Positions 1 to 8,204 of a DNA stretch of 64,000 nt are shown piece by piece. The number at the start of each line of letters is the position of its first letter. Position 1 is the stretch's first letter. Both the position numbers and the translations under genes were made by a program. The notes beneath the pieces are model-generated. The model was given only the letters and a program-made list of their open reading frames with translations. It did no database searches and was not told where the DNA came from. Where the stretch lies: the NCBI RefSeq assembly GCF_016805985.1, contig NZ_CP017661.1, positions 2,108,001 through 2,172,000 on the forward strand. The letters run 5' to 3'. This DNA is from Microbacterium sp. JZ31 (lineage in GTDB: Bacteria; Actinomycetota; Actinomycetes; Actinomycetales; Microbacteriaceae).

Positions 1-86
1 CTCCTTTCAGGATTCCCCTGCGTGCCCTCAGTGAACCCGTGTCTGCGTGTTCCCTCACAGGGCATTGCGCAGACGCCGCCGCCGCG

Positions 87-2444
87 CTAGACGCCGAGGA
101 TGACGAGCTCTCGCGTCGAGCGCGTCATCGCCACGTATCGGTCGACGGCTCCCTCGATCCCCCCGCCCCACGCGTCCGGACCGACGATCACGACGAGGTC
201 GAACTCGAGGCCCTTCGCCTCCTCGGGCGACAGCGAGCGGATCCGCTCGGTGCCGGGGAACGACGGATCGCCGATCACGCACGCCACACCCTCGTCGTGC
301 GCTGCGGCCCATGCCGCGAGGATCTCGTCGCGCCCGGCGACGCCGGCGCGGTGGACGGGGATGCCGCTCCGGCGGATGGACTTGGGCACGTTGGCGTCGG
401 GAATCGCGGCCCGGATGACGGGTGCCGCCTCGGCCATGATCTCCTCGGGCGTGCGGTAGTTGACCGTCAGCGCGGCGAGCGTCGCGTCCCGCAGACCGAC
501 GCCGGCGAGCCGGTCTCGCCACGACTCGGCGAAGCCGTGCCGGGCCTGCGCGCGGTCGCCGACGACCGTGAAGCTGTGTGCGGGATTGCGCCGCAGCAGC
601 ATCAGCCATTCCGCTGCCGTGAGCTCCTGCGCCTCGTCCACGACGATGTGCGCGAACGGTCCGGCCAGCCCGTCGTCGCGCGCGGTCGGCGTGGTCGGCG
701 CGCCGAGGGTTCCGCGCAGATCCTGCCCGCGCAGCATCGACATGACGCGCATGTCCGAGTCGTCGGTGGCGATCAGGTCGGCGACCACGTCGTCCATCCG
801 GGCGCGCTCGGCGGCGGCCTCGGCCTCGGCGCGACGCCGCCGGAGCGAGGCGTCGGGGTCGCCCGCCCGCATCCGCGCGGCGTCGAGCAGCGGCAGATCC
901 GGGTGCGTCCACGGCGCATCGGCCGGGCGCTGCAGACGGGCGACCTCCGCGTCGGTGAGCCACGGCGCGCAGCGCCGCAGGAGCGCAGCGTCGGTCCAGA
1001 GCGCGCGGACGAGGGCGACCGGGTCCAGCAGCGGCCACGCCGCATCGAACGCGGCCCGCAGCCGCTCGCTCTCGGCCAGGGCGCGCCGGATGACCTCTTC
1101 GCCGTCGTCACCGGCGAGGCCGTAGGCATCGAACTCGTCCTCGTGCGGATCCGACCGGCTCTCGGCGCGTCGCTCGTCGTCCCACGCGGTCGTGCCGGCG
1201 TCGCCCCACCCCTCGTCCGCCCAGCGGCCGTCCGATCCGGCGTCCCCGCCGTCGTCCTCCCACCCGGCGTCCCCGGCGTGCGGCGCCGCGCTCACCCGAT
1301 CCACCATGATCCGCATCAGCGCGTCCCACGCCTGCTCGCGGGCCTCGTTGTGGGTGGCGGCGGGTTCGATCGCCCCGAACGCCTCTTCCCAGTCCGCCGC
1401 GCCGATGCGCACGTCGCCCCACGCCGTGTCGACGATCACATCGCGCGTCGGCGGACGCTCACGCAGCCGCACCGCCGCGTCGACCGCGCCGGTCATGCGC
1501 GCATCCGCCTTGAGGTGCGCCACGCCGGCGTCCGGCTCCTCCGCGGCCGCCGCCCCCTCGGGAACGAGGTCGCGCAGCGTCGTGATCCGCACACCCTCCT
1601 CACCGAGCCCGGGGAGGATGTCGGCGACGTAGTCGGCATAGGCGTGCGACGGTCCGACGAACAGCACGCCGCCGCTGCCCTCCTGCAGACGCGGGTCGGC
1701 ATAGAGCAGGTACGCGGCGCGGTGCAGGGCGACGACGGTCTTGCCGGTGCCCGGGCCGCCGTCGACGACGAGCGTCCCGCGTGATCCGGCGCGGATGATC
1801 GCATCCTGATCCGCCTGGATCGTGCCGAGCACGTCCCGCATGCGGGGCGAGCGGCTGGCCCCGAGGCTCGCGATGAACGCCGACTGATCGTCGAGCGCCG
1901 CGCCTCCGCCCGCGGCGACCTCGGCGAGGCCCTCGGCCGTGAACGCCTCGTCCCAGTAGTCGGTGATGCGTCCGTCGCTCCAGCGATAGCGGCGCCGGCT
2001 CGTCAGCCCCATCGGGTGGGCGTGCGTGGCGCCGAAGAACGGCTCGGCGGCGGGAGCGCGCCAGTCGACGAGCAGCGGCTCGCCCGTCTCGTCGGTCAGG
2101 GCGAGCCGGCCGATGTAGAGCGGGCCGCGCTCGCCCACGACGCGGCCGAGACACAGATCGAGGCCGAAGCGACGGAGCATCCGCAGGCGGGCGGTCAGGC
2201 GATGGATCTCGAGGTCGCGGTCGAGAGCCGCCTGGCCGTGGCCGGCGGGTGCGCGACGCGTCTCGTCCAGGCGCGCCTCGATGGCGGCGATCTGACGCGC
2301 GAGGCTCGCCTCGATCCGCGCGAACCGGTCGATGTCGGCGGCGATGAGCGCGGGATCGGCCTTCGCCGGGTGCGCGTCGAGGAGGAACGGATGGGTGCTG
2401 TGGGCGTGCAAGACGGCGGCTCCGGTGCTGAGGGGAACGGCCAT
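87..2444 (-). CDS. helR: HelR/HelD-type RNA polymerase-recycling ATPase
   Basis: Superfamily 1 helicase-like ATPase of the HelD class. Known members remove stalled RNA polymerase from DNA, and actinobacterial HelR displaces rifampicin from the polymerase. The 785-aa product shows an N-terminal coiled-coil arm (about residues 35-95), Walker A GGPGTGKT at 229-236, Walker B VVDEAQE at about 601-607 and a closing MTRSTRELVIL motif. Residues about 389-450 form an acidic Trp/Gly/Asp-rich insert that looks disordered. The ATG is preceded by AGGGGG, a usable ribosome binding site. A rifamycin-associated element lies 15 bp upstream, which favours HelR over a generic UvrD-like helicase and suggests rifamycin induction. 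Confidence 0.9.
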   Translation of the reverse strand: MAVPLSTGAAVLHAHSTHPFLLDAHPAKADPALIAADIDRFARIEASLARQIAAIEARLDETRRAPAGHGQAALDRDLEIHRLTARLRMLRRFGLDLCLGRVVGERGPLYIGRLALTDETGEPLLVDWRAPAAEPFFGATHAHPMGLTSRRRYRWSDGRITDYWDEAFTAEGLAEVAAGGGAALDDQSAFIASLGASRSPRMRDVLGTIQADQDAIIRAGSRGTLVVDGGPGTGKTVVALHRAAYLLYADPRLQEGSGGVLFVGPSHAYADYVADILPGLGEEGVRITTLRDLVPEGAAAAEEPDAGVAHLKADARMTGAVDAAVRLRERPPTRDVIVDTAWGDVRIGAADWEEAFGAIEPAATHNEAREQAWDALMRIMVDRVSAAPHAGDAGWEDDGGDAGSDGRWADEGWGDAGTTAWDDERRAESRSDPHEDEFDAYGLAGDDGEEVIRRALAESERLRAAFDAAWPLLDPVALVRALWTDAALLRRCAPWLTDAEVARLQRPADAPWTHPDLPLLDAARMRAGDPDASLRRRRAEAEAAAERARMDDVVADLIATDDSDMRVMSMLRGQDLRGTLGAPTTPTARDDGLAGPFAHIVVDEAQELTAAEWLMLLRRNPAHSFTVVGDRAQARHGFAESWRDRLAGVGLRDATLAALTVNYRTPEEIMAEAAPVIRAAIPDANVPKSIRRSGIPVHRAGVAGRDEILAAWAAAHDEGVACVIGDPSFPGTERIRSLSPEEAKGLEFDLVVIVGPDAWGGGIEGAVDRYVAMTRSTRELVILGV

Positions 2445-2459
2445 TCTGCCCCCTGACCG

Positions 2460-2478
2460 GGCCCTTGCGGCAAGGCCC
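2460..2478. promoter_or_regulatory. Rifamycin-associated element (RAE) upstream of helR
   Basis: The plus strand reads GGCCCTTGCGGCAAGGCCC. This matches the published 19-bp RAE consensus GGGGCTTGCGGCAAGGCCC, as I recall it, at 17 of 19 positions and is an inverted repeat. RAEs precede rifamycin-inactivating genes and helR genes in actinobacteria. It sits between helR (minus) and the dioxygenase gene (plus), 15 bp from the helR start codon. A TATCCT hexamer at 2490-2495 could be a -10 for the plus strand. Control of helR is an inference from position. Confidence 0.75.
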
Positions 2479-2653
2479 CACCCCTGCCGTATCCTGGAGG
2501 TGCGGGCGGATCCGCCTCTCGTGCTCCCTCGATCGAGGCACCCCGCGCAGCGCTCATCGCAATCTCATAGCGCGGCCAGCGCTCGCTCCTCACGCTGCCG
2601 TCCAGACTCCCGGATGACGCCGCCCCCGGGCGCCATCGAGCGAGGAGACACGC

Positions 2654-3640
2654 ATGCCCGACATCCGCATCCCCGATCCCGAGCAGACGCCGCAGGGACC
2701 CGCCTACAAGGGGCGGCTGCTCGCGCGCCCGGACGAGGAGGTCGTCGACCAGGGCGCGGGGTTCGACCTCGGCACTCTGCTCAGTCGCAGGGCGATCTTC
2801 AGCGTGCTGGGCCTCGGGGCCGGGGCGACGGTGCTCGCGGCATGCGCTCCGGCATCGGGCAGCGCCGGCACCACCGCGCCCGGGACGACGCCGGCGGAGA
2901 CGCCGAGCGCGACGGCGTCGCCGTCAGCCTCGCCGTCGACGACCCCGACCGCCCTGCCCGCCGCCGAGATCCCGGACGAGACCGCCGGTCCGTACCCCGG
3001 CGACGGCTCCAACGGCCCGGACGCGCTCGCGCAGTCCGGCATCGTCCGCAGCGACATCCGCTCCAGCATCGGCGCCGCCGCGCCCGTGGACGGCGTGCCC
3101 CTCACCTTCACGCTGCGCATCACGGACATGCAGGACGGCGACGCGCCGTTCGCGGGCGTCGCCGTGTACGCGTGGCACTGCGACGCGCAGGGCCGGTACT
3201 CGATGTACTCATCGGGCGTCGAGGGCGAGACCTGGCTGCGCGGCGTGCAGGTCGCGGACGCCGACGGTCAGGTCACCTTCACCTCGGTCATGCCCGGCTG
3301 CTACACCGGACGTTGGCCCCACATCCACTTCGAGGTCTATCCGAGCGTCGACGCGATCACCGACTCGGCGAACGCCATCGCCACCTCGCAGCTCGCGCTC
3401 CCCGAGAGCGCGCTCATCCCCGTGTACGAGCTCTCGGCGTACGACGGTTCGGCGCGCAACCTGTCGCAGATCACCCTCGCGTCCGACAACGTCTTCGGCG
3501 ACGACGGCGGCGCCCTGCAGGTCGCCGCCGTCACGGGAGACGCGACAGCGGGTTATGCGGCAGCCCTCACCGTGCGCGTCGACACGTCGACGGAGCCGAC
3601 CGCGGGCGCTGCGCCCGGAGGCGGAGGCCCGCGGGGCTGA
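2654..3640 (+). CDS. Tat-exported lipoprotein, intradiol ring-cleavage dioxygenase family
   Basis: Predicted secreted relative of protocatechuate/catechol intradiol dioxygenases, which use a non-haem Fe(III) held by two Tyr and two His. After an unusual 43-residue N-terminal stretch come the twin-arginine motif SRRAIF (44-49), a hydrophobic segment and the lipobox LAAC with Cys64. A Thr/Ser/Pro-rich linker (about 65-105) follows. The core has YAWHCDAQGRYSMY and CYTGRWPHIHFEV, which supply candidate iron ligands. GAGGAG before the ATG fixes the start. The substrate cannot be read from the sequence; actinobacterial homologues of this secreted type are mostly uncharacterised. Shares a divergent intergenic region with helR. 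Confidence 0.82.
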   Translation: MPDIRIPDPEQTPQGPAYKGRLLARPDEEVVDQGAGFDLGTLLSRRAIFSVLGLGAGATVLAACAPASGSAGTTAPGTTPAETPSATASPSASPSTTPTALPAAEIPDETAGPYPGDGSNGPDALAQSGIVRSDIRSSIGAAAPVDGVPLTFTLRITDMQDGDAPFAGVAVYAWHCDAQGRYSMYSSGVEGETWLRGVQVADADGQVTFTSVMPGCYTGRWPHIHFEVYPSVDAITDSANAIATSQLALPESALIPVYELSAYDGSARNLSQITLASDNVFGDDGGALQVAAVTGDATAGYAAALTVRVDTSTEPTAGAAPGGGGPRG

Positions 3641-3706
3641 GCGGCGCCGCGGATCGGGCCGCGCGAGCTGCTGTCAACCCTCGCCCGGGCCGCCGACGGC
3701 CGTGGC

Positions 3707-3718
3707 TACGCTCGGACG
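3707..3718 (+). promoter_or_regulatory. Leaderless-type -10 element before the phosphatase gene
   Basis: TACGCT at 3707-3712 is followed by 6 nt and then the ATG at 3719, with no Shine-Dalgarno sequence. This is the TAnnnT-N6-ATG layout of leaderless actinobacterial mRNAs, with transcription expected to begin at or next to the ATG. Confidence 0.6.
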
Positions 3719-4519
3719 ATGGGACTCGAGCGACTCGTGATCGTCCGTCACGGAGAGAGCGTCGGCAACGAGGCGGCGAGCGCCGCGGAGTCGGCCGGCG
3801 ACGAGGTCATCGACCTGCCGTTCCGCGACGCCGACACGCCCCTCTCCGCCACCGGCGAGGCGCAGGCACGCGCGCTGGGCGCGGCCCTGCCGTCGCACGG
3901 TGTCGGCGATGAGGCCGCCGTGTGGACGTCGACGTACCGCCGGGCCGCGCACACCGGCCGGCTCTCCCTCGAAGCCGCGGGCATGGCGGGCGCGCCCCGA
4001 CTCGACGAGCGGTTGCGCGATCGCGAGCTGGGCGTGCTCGATCATCTGACGTCCCACGGCGTCAGCGCGCGCTACGAGGCAGAGGCGGAGCGCCGCGCGC
4101 ACCTCGGCAAGTTCTACTACCGCCCGCCCGGAGGCGAGTCGTGGGCGGATGTCGCGCTGCGGCTGCGGTCCTTCCTCGCGGATGCGAAGACCGCACCGGC
4201 CACGACCGGCGTCGTCTTCGCGCATGAGGCGGTCGTCCACCTCATCCGCTACGTGCTCGAGGACTGGGACGAGCACCGCGTGCTGAGCGCCGCGCTCGAG
4301 GAGCCGGCGCCGAACGCGTCGGTGACCGTCCTCGAGGCGGACCCCCGCCCGGGAGCGCCCTGGCGCGCCGTGGTGGTCGGCGACGTCTCCCACCTCGCGC
4401 AGCACGGCGTGGCGACCACGATGCACACGGGCAGAAGGGACGTCGATCCTCGTCTGGATGAGATCGATCCGGGGCGGCCCGAGGACGCCGAGGAGGAGTC
4501 GCGTGCCGTTGCAGACTAA
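3719..4519 (+). CDS. Histidine phosphatase family protein
   Basis: Cytosolic phosphatase or mutase of the phosphoglycerate mutase-like superfamily. The catalytic motif RHGES is at residues 10-14 (His11 would take the phosphoryl group). A second conserved Arg lies in the TSTYRRAAHT region and the second catalytic His in VVFAHEAVVHLI. At 266 aa it is longer than minimal members; the last 30 residues are acidic and probably disordered. Its 3' end overlaps the next gene by 17 nt, so the two are probably co-transcribed. Substrate unknown. The start follows a leaderless-type -10. Confidence 0.82.
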   Translation: MGLERLVIVRHGESVGNEAASAAESAGDEVIDLPFRDADTPLSATGEAQARALGAALPSHGVGDEAAVWTSTYRRAAHTGRLSLEAAGMAGAPRLDERLRDRELGVLDHLTSHGVSARYEAEAERRAHLGKFYYRPPGGESWADVALRLRSFLADAKTAPATTGVVFAHEAVVHLIRYVLEDWDEHRVLSAALEEPAPNASVTVLEADPRPGAPWRAVVVGDVSHLAQHGVATTMHTGRRDVDPRLDEIDPGRPEDAEEESRAVAD

Positions 4520-5384
4520 GGCGATCGGCCGTCGGAGCCTGCGCCGGTGGGCCCTGCCGGATCCCGGCGAATCGAAGTACGACCGCGGCACGGTGCTCGT
4601 CGTCGGCGGCGCCGCCCGGAGCCCCGGCGCGGTCGCCCTCGCCGGCGTGGCCGCCCTGCGCGTGGGCGCGGGGCGCATCACCCTGGGCGTCGCCCGCTCG
4701 GTGGCACCGGCGCTGGGCGTCGGCGTGCCGGAGGCGGGCGTGATCGCCCTGCCGGAGACGGATGACGGCTCGGTGCGGCCGGACGCGTACACGCAGGTGC
4801 TGTCGTCGCTGGGCTTTGCTCAGGCCGTGCTCATCGGGCCGGGCCTGGACGACGTGGAGTCGGCAGCGCAGCTCGTCGAGACGCTCGGCGAGGAGGCGCC
4901 CGAGGAGACGGCGTTCGTGCTCGACGCCTTCGCGCTCGCCGCGATCGCCGAGCGGCGCTCGCTGGTCGCGCCGCTGCGCGGGCGGCTCATCCTGACCCCG
5001 AGCCCGACCGAGCTCGCGGTGCTGCTCGGTGGCGGAGAGGTGGCGGCCGACCGACCCTCCGACGTGCGCCGCGCGGCGCGCGAGGTGTCGCGCACGTACG
5101 GCGCCGCGGTCGCGACGCAGGCGCTCGTGACGGACGAGGACGGATCCGCGTGGCGGATCCGCGCGGGCGGTCCGGGTCTCGGCACGTCGGGCAGCGGCGA
5201 CGTGCTCGCCGGCGCGATCGCGGGCCTCGCCGCCCGGGGCGTGTCCCCCTCCGTCGCGGCGGTGTGGGCCACGTACCTGCACGCGGCAGCGGGCGACGAG
5301 CTCGCGCGCGGCCGCCGGGGCGTCGGCTACCTCGCCAGGGAGCTCGCCGACCTGTTCCCCGCGCTGATCGCGGATCTGTCCTGA
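4503..5384 (+). CDS. nnrD: ADP/ATP-dependent NAD(P)H-hydrate dehydratase
   Basis: Repairs damaged NAD(P)HX hydrates back to NAD(P)H. The product (293 aa from this start) is a YjeF C-terminal/ribokinase-like domain: a glycine-rich start (VVGGAARSPGAVALAG), the LTPSPTELAVLLG segment, and the signature GTSGSGDVLAGAIAGLAARG with its catalytic Asp. The GTG at 4503 is preferred over a longer frame because AGGAGG lies 6 nt upstream and the GTG is inside the end of the phosphatase gene. The N-terminal epimerase half (YjeF_N) is not fused here. Confidence 0.88.
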   Translation: MPLQTKAIGRRSLRRWALPDPGESKYDRGTVLVVGGAARSPGAVALAGVAALRVGAGRITLGVARSVAPALGVGVPEAGVIALPETDDGSVRPDAYTQVLSSLGFAQAVLIGPGLDDVESAAQLVETLGEEAPEETAFVLDAFALAAIAERRSLVAPLRGRLILTPSPTELAVLLGGGEVAADRPSDVRRAAREVSRTYGAAVATQALVTDEDGSAWRIRAGGPGLGTSGSGDVLAGAIAGLAARGVSPSVAAVWATYLHAAAGDELARGRRGVGYLARELADLFPALIADLS

Positions 5385-5426
5385 CCTCGGCGACGGCTCG
5401 CCCGCTGCCGCGCCTTCAGCGCGCCG

Positions 5427-7001
5427 TCACCGTCCGGCGTGTGCGGGCCCTGCCCCGTTCTCCGCGGTGGCGACGATGCGGCTCACCATGCCGCTGAAGA
5501 TGAACCCGTGGAAGGGCAGCATCGCCAGCCAGTAGAGCCGGCCCGTGAGCCCGCGCGGGAAGAACACCGCGCGCTGCCGGTACTCGGCACCGTCGGGCGC
5601 GTCGTCGACCGCGAGCTCGAGCCACGCGCTGCCGGGCGTCCACATCTCGGCACGCAGTCGCAGCAGGCGTCCCGGTTCGAGCGCCTCGACGCGCCAGAGG
5701 TCGATCGCGTCCCCCACCGACAGCCGCGCGCGGGTGCGGCGGCCGCGCTGCAGCCCGACGCCGCCGCTGACGCGGTCGAGCCAGCCGCGCACGGCCCACA
5801 GCGCGGGCGCCGAGTACCAGCCGTTCGTCCCGCCGATCTGCGTGATGACGGCCCAGACGGCGTCGCGGCCGGCGCGCGTCCTCCGCGAACGGCGATCCGT
5901 GAACACCGTGCGGCCGGCCCACGCGGGGTCGCTCGGCAGCGGGTCGCTCGGGGCGCGCGCCACCGTCGCATCCACCCAGCTCGTCTCCACCTGGTCGATC
6001 TCGATGCGCGCGAGCGCGAGCCGCACCGACTCCCGGTACCCCGTCAGACCCGCGGGCGGCGGCGGGATGATCGTGTCGATCTCGTGGTCCCGCATCACGC
6101 ACGGATGCTGCAGGGACTCGACGAGCGGGCGGGCGATCTGCCGCGGGACCGGCGTGACGAGCCCCACCCACAGCGAGGCGAGCCGCGGCGTCAGCACGGG
6201 CAGCGCCGCGATGCCGCGCTGCGGCAGCCCCGCCTCGAGCGCGTAGCCGTTCATCATCTGCCCGTAGCGCAGCACGTCGGGGCCGCCGATGTCGACCGCT
6301 CGGCTGACCGACGGATCCACGCGCGCGGCGGCCAGCAGGTAGTGCAGCACGTCGCGCACGGCGATCGGCTGGATCTGATTGCGCACCCACTTCGGCGCGG
6401 GCATGTACGGCAGCACGTCGGTGAGGTGACGCACCATCTCGAACGACGCGGATCCGGATCCGATCACGACCCCGGCGCGCAGCACGAGGGTCGGCACGCC
6501 GGAGGCCAGCAGGATCTCACCGACCTCCTTGCGCGATGCGAGGTGCGCGGACAGGCGCACGCCCTCGGGATGCAGCCCGCCCAGATAGACGATGCGCCCG
6601 ACGTCGTGCGCGGCCGCGTGCTTCGCGACGTTCTTCGCGATGGCGCGGTCGGCGGCGGCGAAGCCGGAGCCGCTCGTCATGGAGTGCACGAGGTGGTAGA
6701 CCACGTCGACGTCGGCCGTCGCGCGATCCATCGCCTCGGAATCCGCCGCGTCGCCCGTGACGACCTCCACGTCTTCCGCCCACGGCAGGGCCGCCACCCG
6801 GCGGTCCGAGCGTGCCAGGACGCGCACCCGGTACCCGCCGTGCAGCAGCCGCGGCACGAGCCGCCCGCCGAGGTACCCGGTCGCCCCGAGCACCAGCACA
6901 CGCGGCGCCTGTCCGTCCGGGCGCGGCACCGCGCGCAGGCTCTCCTCCGCACCGGTCGGAGTGCTGAGTTCGCCGGCGGCGAAGGAGAGCCCCTGGCTCA
7001 C
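5427..7001 (-). CDS. SDR-family NAD(P)-binding protein with DUF2867 domain
   Basis: About 524 aa. The N-terminal half is an extended short-chain dehydrogenase-like Rossmann domain with GATGYLGGR at 39-47 and the atypical active-site segment VYLGGLHPEG. The C-terminal half matches the DUF2867 type (FTDRRSRRTRA to the end) and finishes with a hydrophobic, possibly membrane-contacting stretch. The true start is the GTG at 7001, which shares GTGA with the ferrochelatase stop; the reading frame stays open far upstream but there it only shadows hemH. Last gene of the carotenoid-ferrochelatase operon. Function unknown; a redox role linked to lipid or carotenoid metabolism is only a guess. Confidence 0.8.
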   Translation of the reverse strand: MSQGLSFAAGELSTPTGAEESLRAVPRPDGQAPRVLVLGATGYLGGRLVPRLLHGGYRVRVLARSDRRVAALPWAEDVEVVTGDAADSEAMDRATADVDVVYHLVHSMTSGSGFAAADRAIAKNVAKHAAAHDVGRIVYLGGLHPEGVRLSAHLASRKEVGEILLASGVPTLVLRAGVVIGSGSASFEMVRHLTDVLPYMPAPKWVRNQIQPIAVRDVLHYLLAAARVDPSVSRAVDIGGPDVLRYGQMMNGYALEAGLPQRGIAALPVLTPRLASLWVGLVTPVPRQIARPLVESLQHPCVMRDHEIDTIIPPPPAGLTGYRESVRLALARIEIDQVETSWVDATVARAPSDPLPSDPAWAGRTVFTDRRSRRTRAGRDAVWAVITQIGGTNGWYSAPALWAVRGWLDRVSGGVGLQRGRRTRARLSVGDAIDLWRVEALEPGRLLRLRAEMWTPGSAWLELAVDDAPDGAEYRQRAVFFPRGLTGRLYWLAMLPFHGFIFSGMVSRIVATAENGAGPAHAGR

Positions 7002-8176
7002 GGCGCGATTCCCGCCGCGGCCGGCTTGAACCCGGCGCGCACGTTCTCGCAGCACGCGGGACGGCAGACGTCGAACCACGGGCCGAGGTCGGTCACGTGC
7101 GGGCGGTCCTCGCGCGGCACGGCGGCCATCCGCTCCTCGACGAGGTCGATGATCCCCGAGACGTAGACCGGATCCACGCCCGGCGTGGGCGTCCGGATCG
7201 CGCGGAGCCCGGCTTCCTCGGCCGCCTCCAGCGCCTCGTTGTCCAGGTCCCACATGACCTCCATGTGGTCGCTCACGAAGCCGACCGGGACGATCGCGAG
7301 GGACGTGACCCCCTCGGCCGGCAGCTCGGTGATGCGATCGACGATGTCCGGCTCCAGCCAAGGCTGCGAGGCGGGGCCCGACCGCGACTGGTACACGAGC
7401 TCCCACGCGACGTCCGCCATGCGCGCGTCGCGCTCCGCCGCGCGCCGCATCACGGCCTCCGCGACCGCACGGTGCTGCGCCTCGTATGCGCCTCCCTCTC
7501 CCAGGTCGAGGTCGCGCGGGCCGGAGCGGCGGGCATCCTCGGTCGGGATGCTGTGGGTCGTGAACAGCACGCGCGGCGCGGGCTCGCCCTCGCGCCACAG
7601 CTCGGAGACCGCATCCACGACGCCGGGGACGAACGCGTCCACGAAGCCCGGGTGGTCGAAGAACTGCCGGATCTTGTCGATCGTGACGGTGCCGGCCAGG
7701 CCGGTGGAGGTCAGCACGCGCGCGAAGTCCTCGCGGTACTGCCGGCAGCTCGAGAACGAGCTGTAGGCGCTCGTGGCGAACGCGAGGAGGCGGGTGTTGC
7801 CCTCCTCGGCCGCCTGGCTCACGGCGTCCTCGAGGTACGGGCCCCAGTTGCGGTTGCCCCAGTACACGGGCAGGTCGATGCCGCGGCGCGCGAGCTCCGC
7901 CTCCAGCGCCTGCTTGAGCGCGCGGTTCTGCGCGTTGATGGGGCTGACGCCTCCGAAGTGCCGGTAGTGGTGGGCGACCTCCTCGAGCCGCTCATCCGGG
8001 ATCCCGCGCCCCCGCGTCACGTTGCGCAGGAACGGGATCACGTCCTCCTGCCCCTCGGGGCCGCCGAAGCCTGCCAGCAGGATGCCGTCGTAGCGCTGCG
8101 GCTCGGTGACGAAAGGCGCTCCCGCTGCCGAGGCGGGCGAGGCGAAGGGGACGATTCCGGTGTCGGTCGTTTCCAT
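6998..8176 (-). CDS. hemH: Ferrochelatase (coproporphyrin III ferrochelatase type)
   Basis: Inserts Fe2+ into a porphyrin. In actinobacteria the physiological substrate is coproporphyrin III, so cpfC is an equally valid name. Family features: LAGFGGPEGQEDVIPFL near the start, the YRHFGGVSPIN segment, the HSIPTEDA motif with the conserved His, and GFVSDHMEVMWDLD. Four Cys (one in SSFSSCRQY, three in VCRPACC near the C-terminus) could bind a [2Fe-2S] cluster as in other actinobacterial enzymes, although the spacing is C-x3-C-C. An upstream ATG exists at 8188, but GGAG 6 nt before the ATG at 8176 favours the shorter form. Lies 28 nt after crtEb. Confidence 0.92.
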   Translation of the reverse strand: METTDTGIVPFASPASAAGAPFVTEPQRYDGILLAGFGGPEGQEDVIPFLRNVTRGRGIPDERLEEVAHHYRHFGGVSPINAQNRALKQALEAELARRGIDLPVYWGNRNWGPYLEDAVSQAAEEGNTRLLAFATSAYSSFSSCRQYREDFARVLTSTGLAGTVTIDKIRQFFDHPGFVDAFVPGVVDAVSELWREGEPAPRVLFTTHSIPTEDARRSGPRDLDLGEGGAYEAQHRAVAEAVMRRAAERDARMADVAWELVYQSRSGPASQPWLEPDIVDRITELPAEGVTSLAIVPVGFVSDHMEVMWDLDNEALEAAEEAGLRAIRTPTPGVDPVYVSGIIDLVEERMAAVPREDRPHVTDLGPWFDVCRPACCENVRAGFKPAAAGIAP

Positions 8177-8204
8177 TTGAGACTCCATGGTCGAGGGGCG
8201 GATA

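Noticed and set aside
39-1784. Open frame of 581 codons on the plus strand
   Set aside because: Antisense of the helR gene, which has complete helicase motifs on the other strand.
5427-7598. Long version of the SDR gene starting inside hemH
   Set aside because: The first 199 codons mirror hemH in another frame; the GTG overlapping the hemH stop and the family-like N-terminus support the shorter gene.
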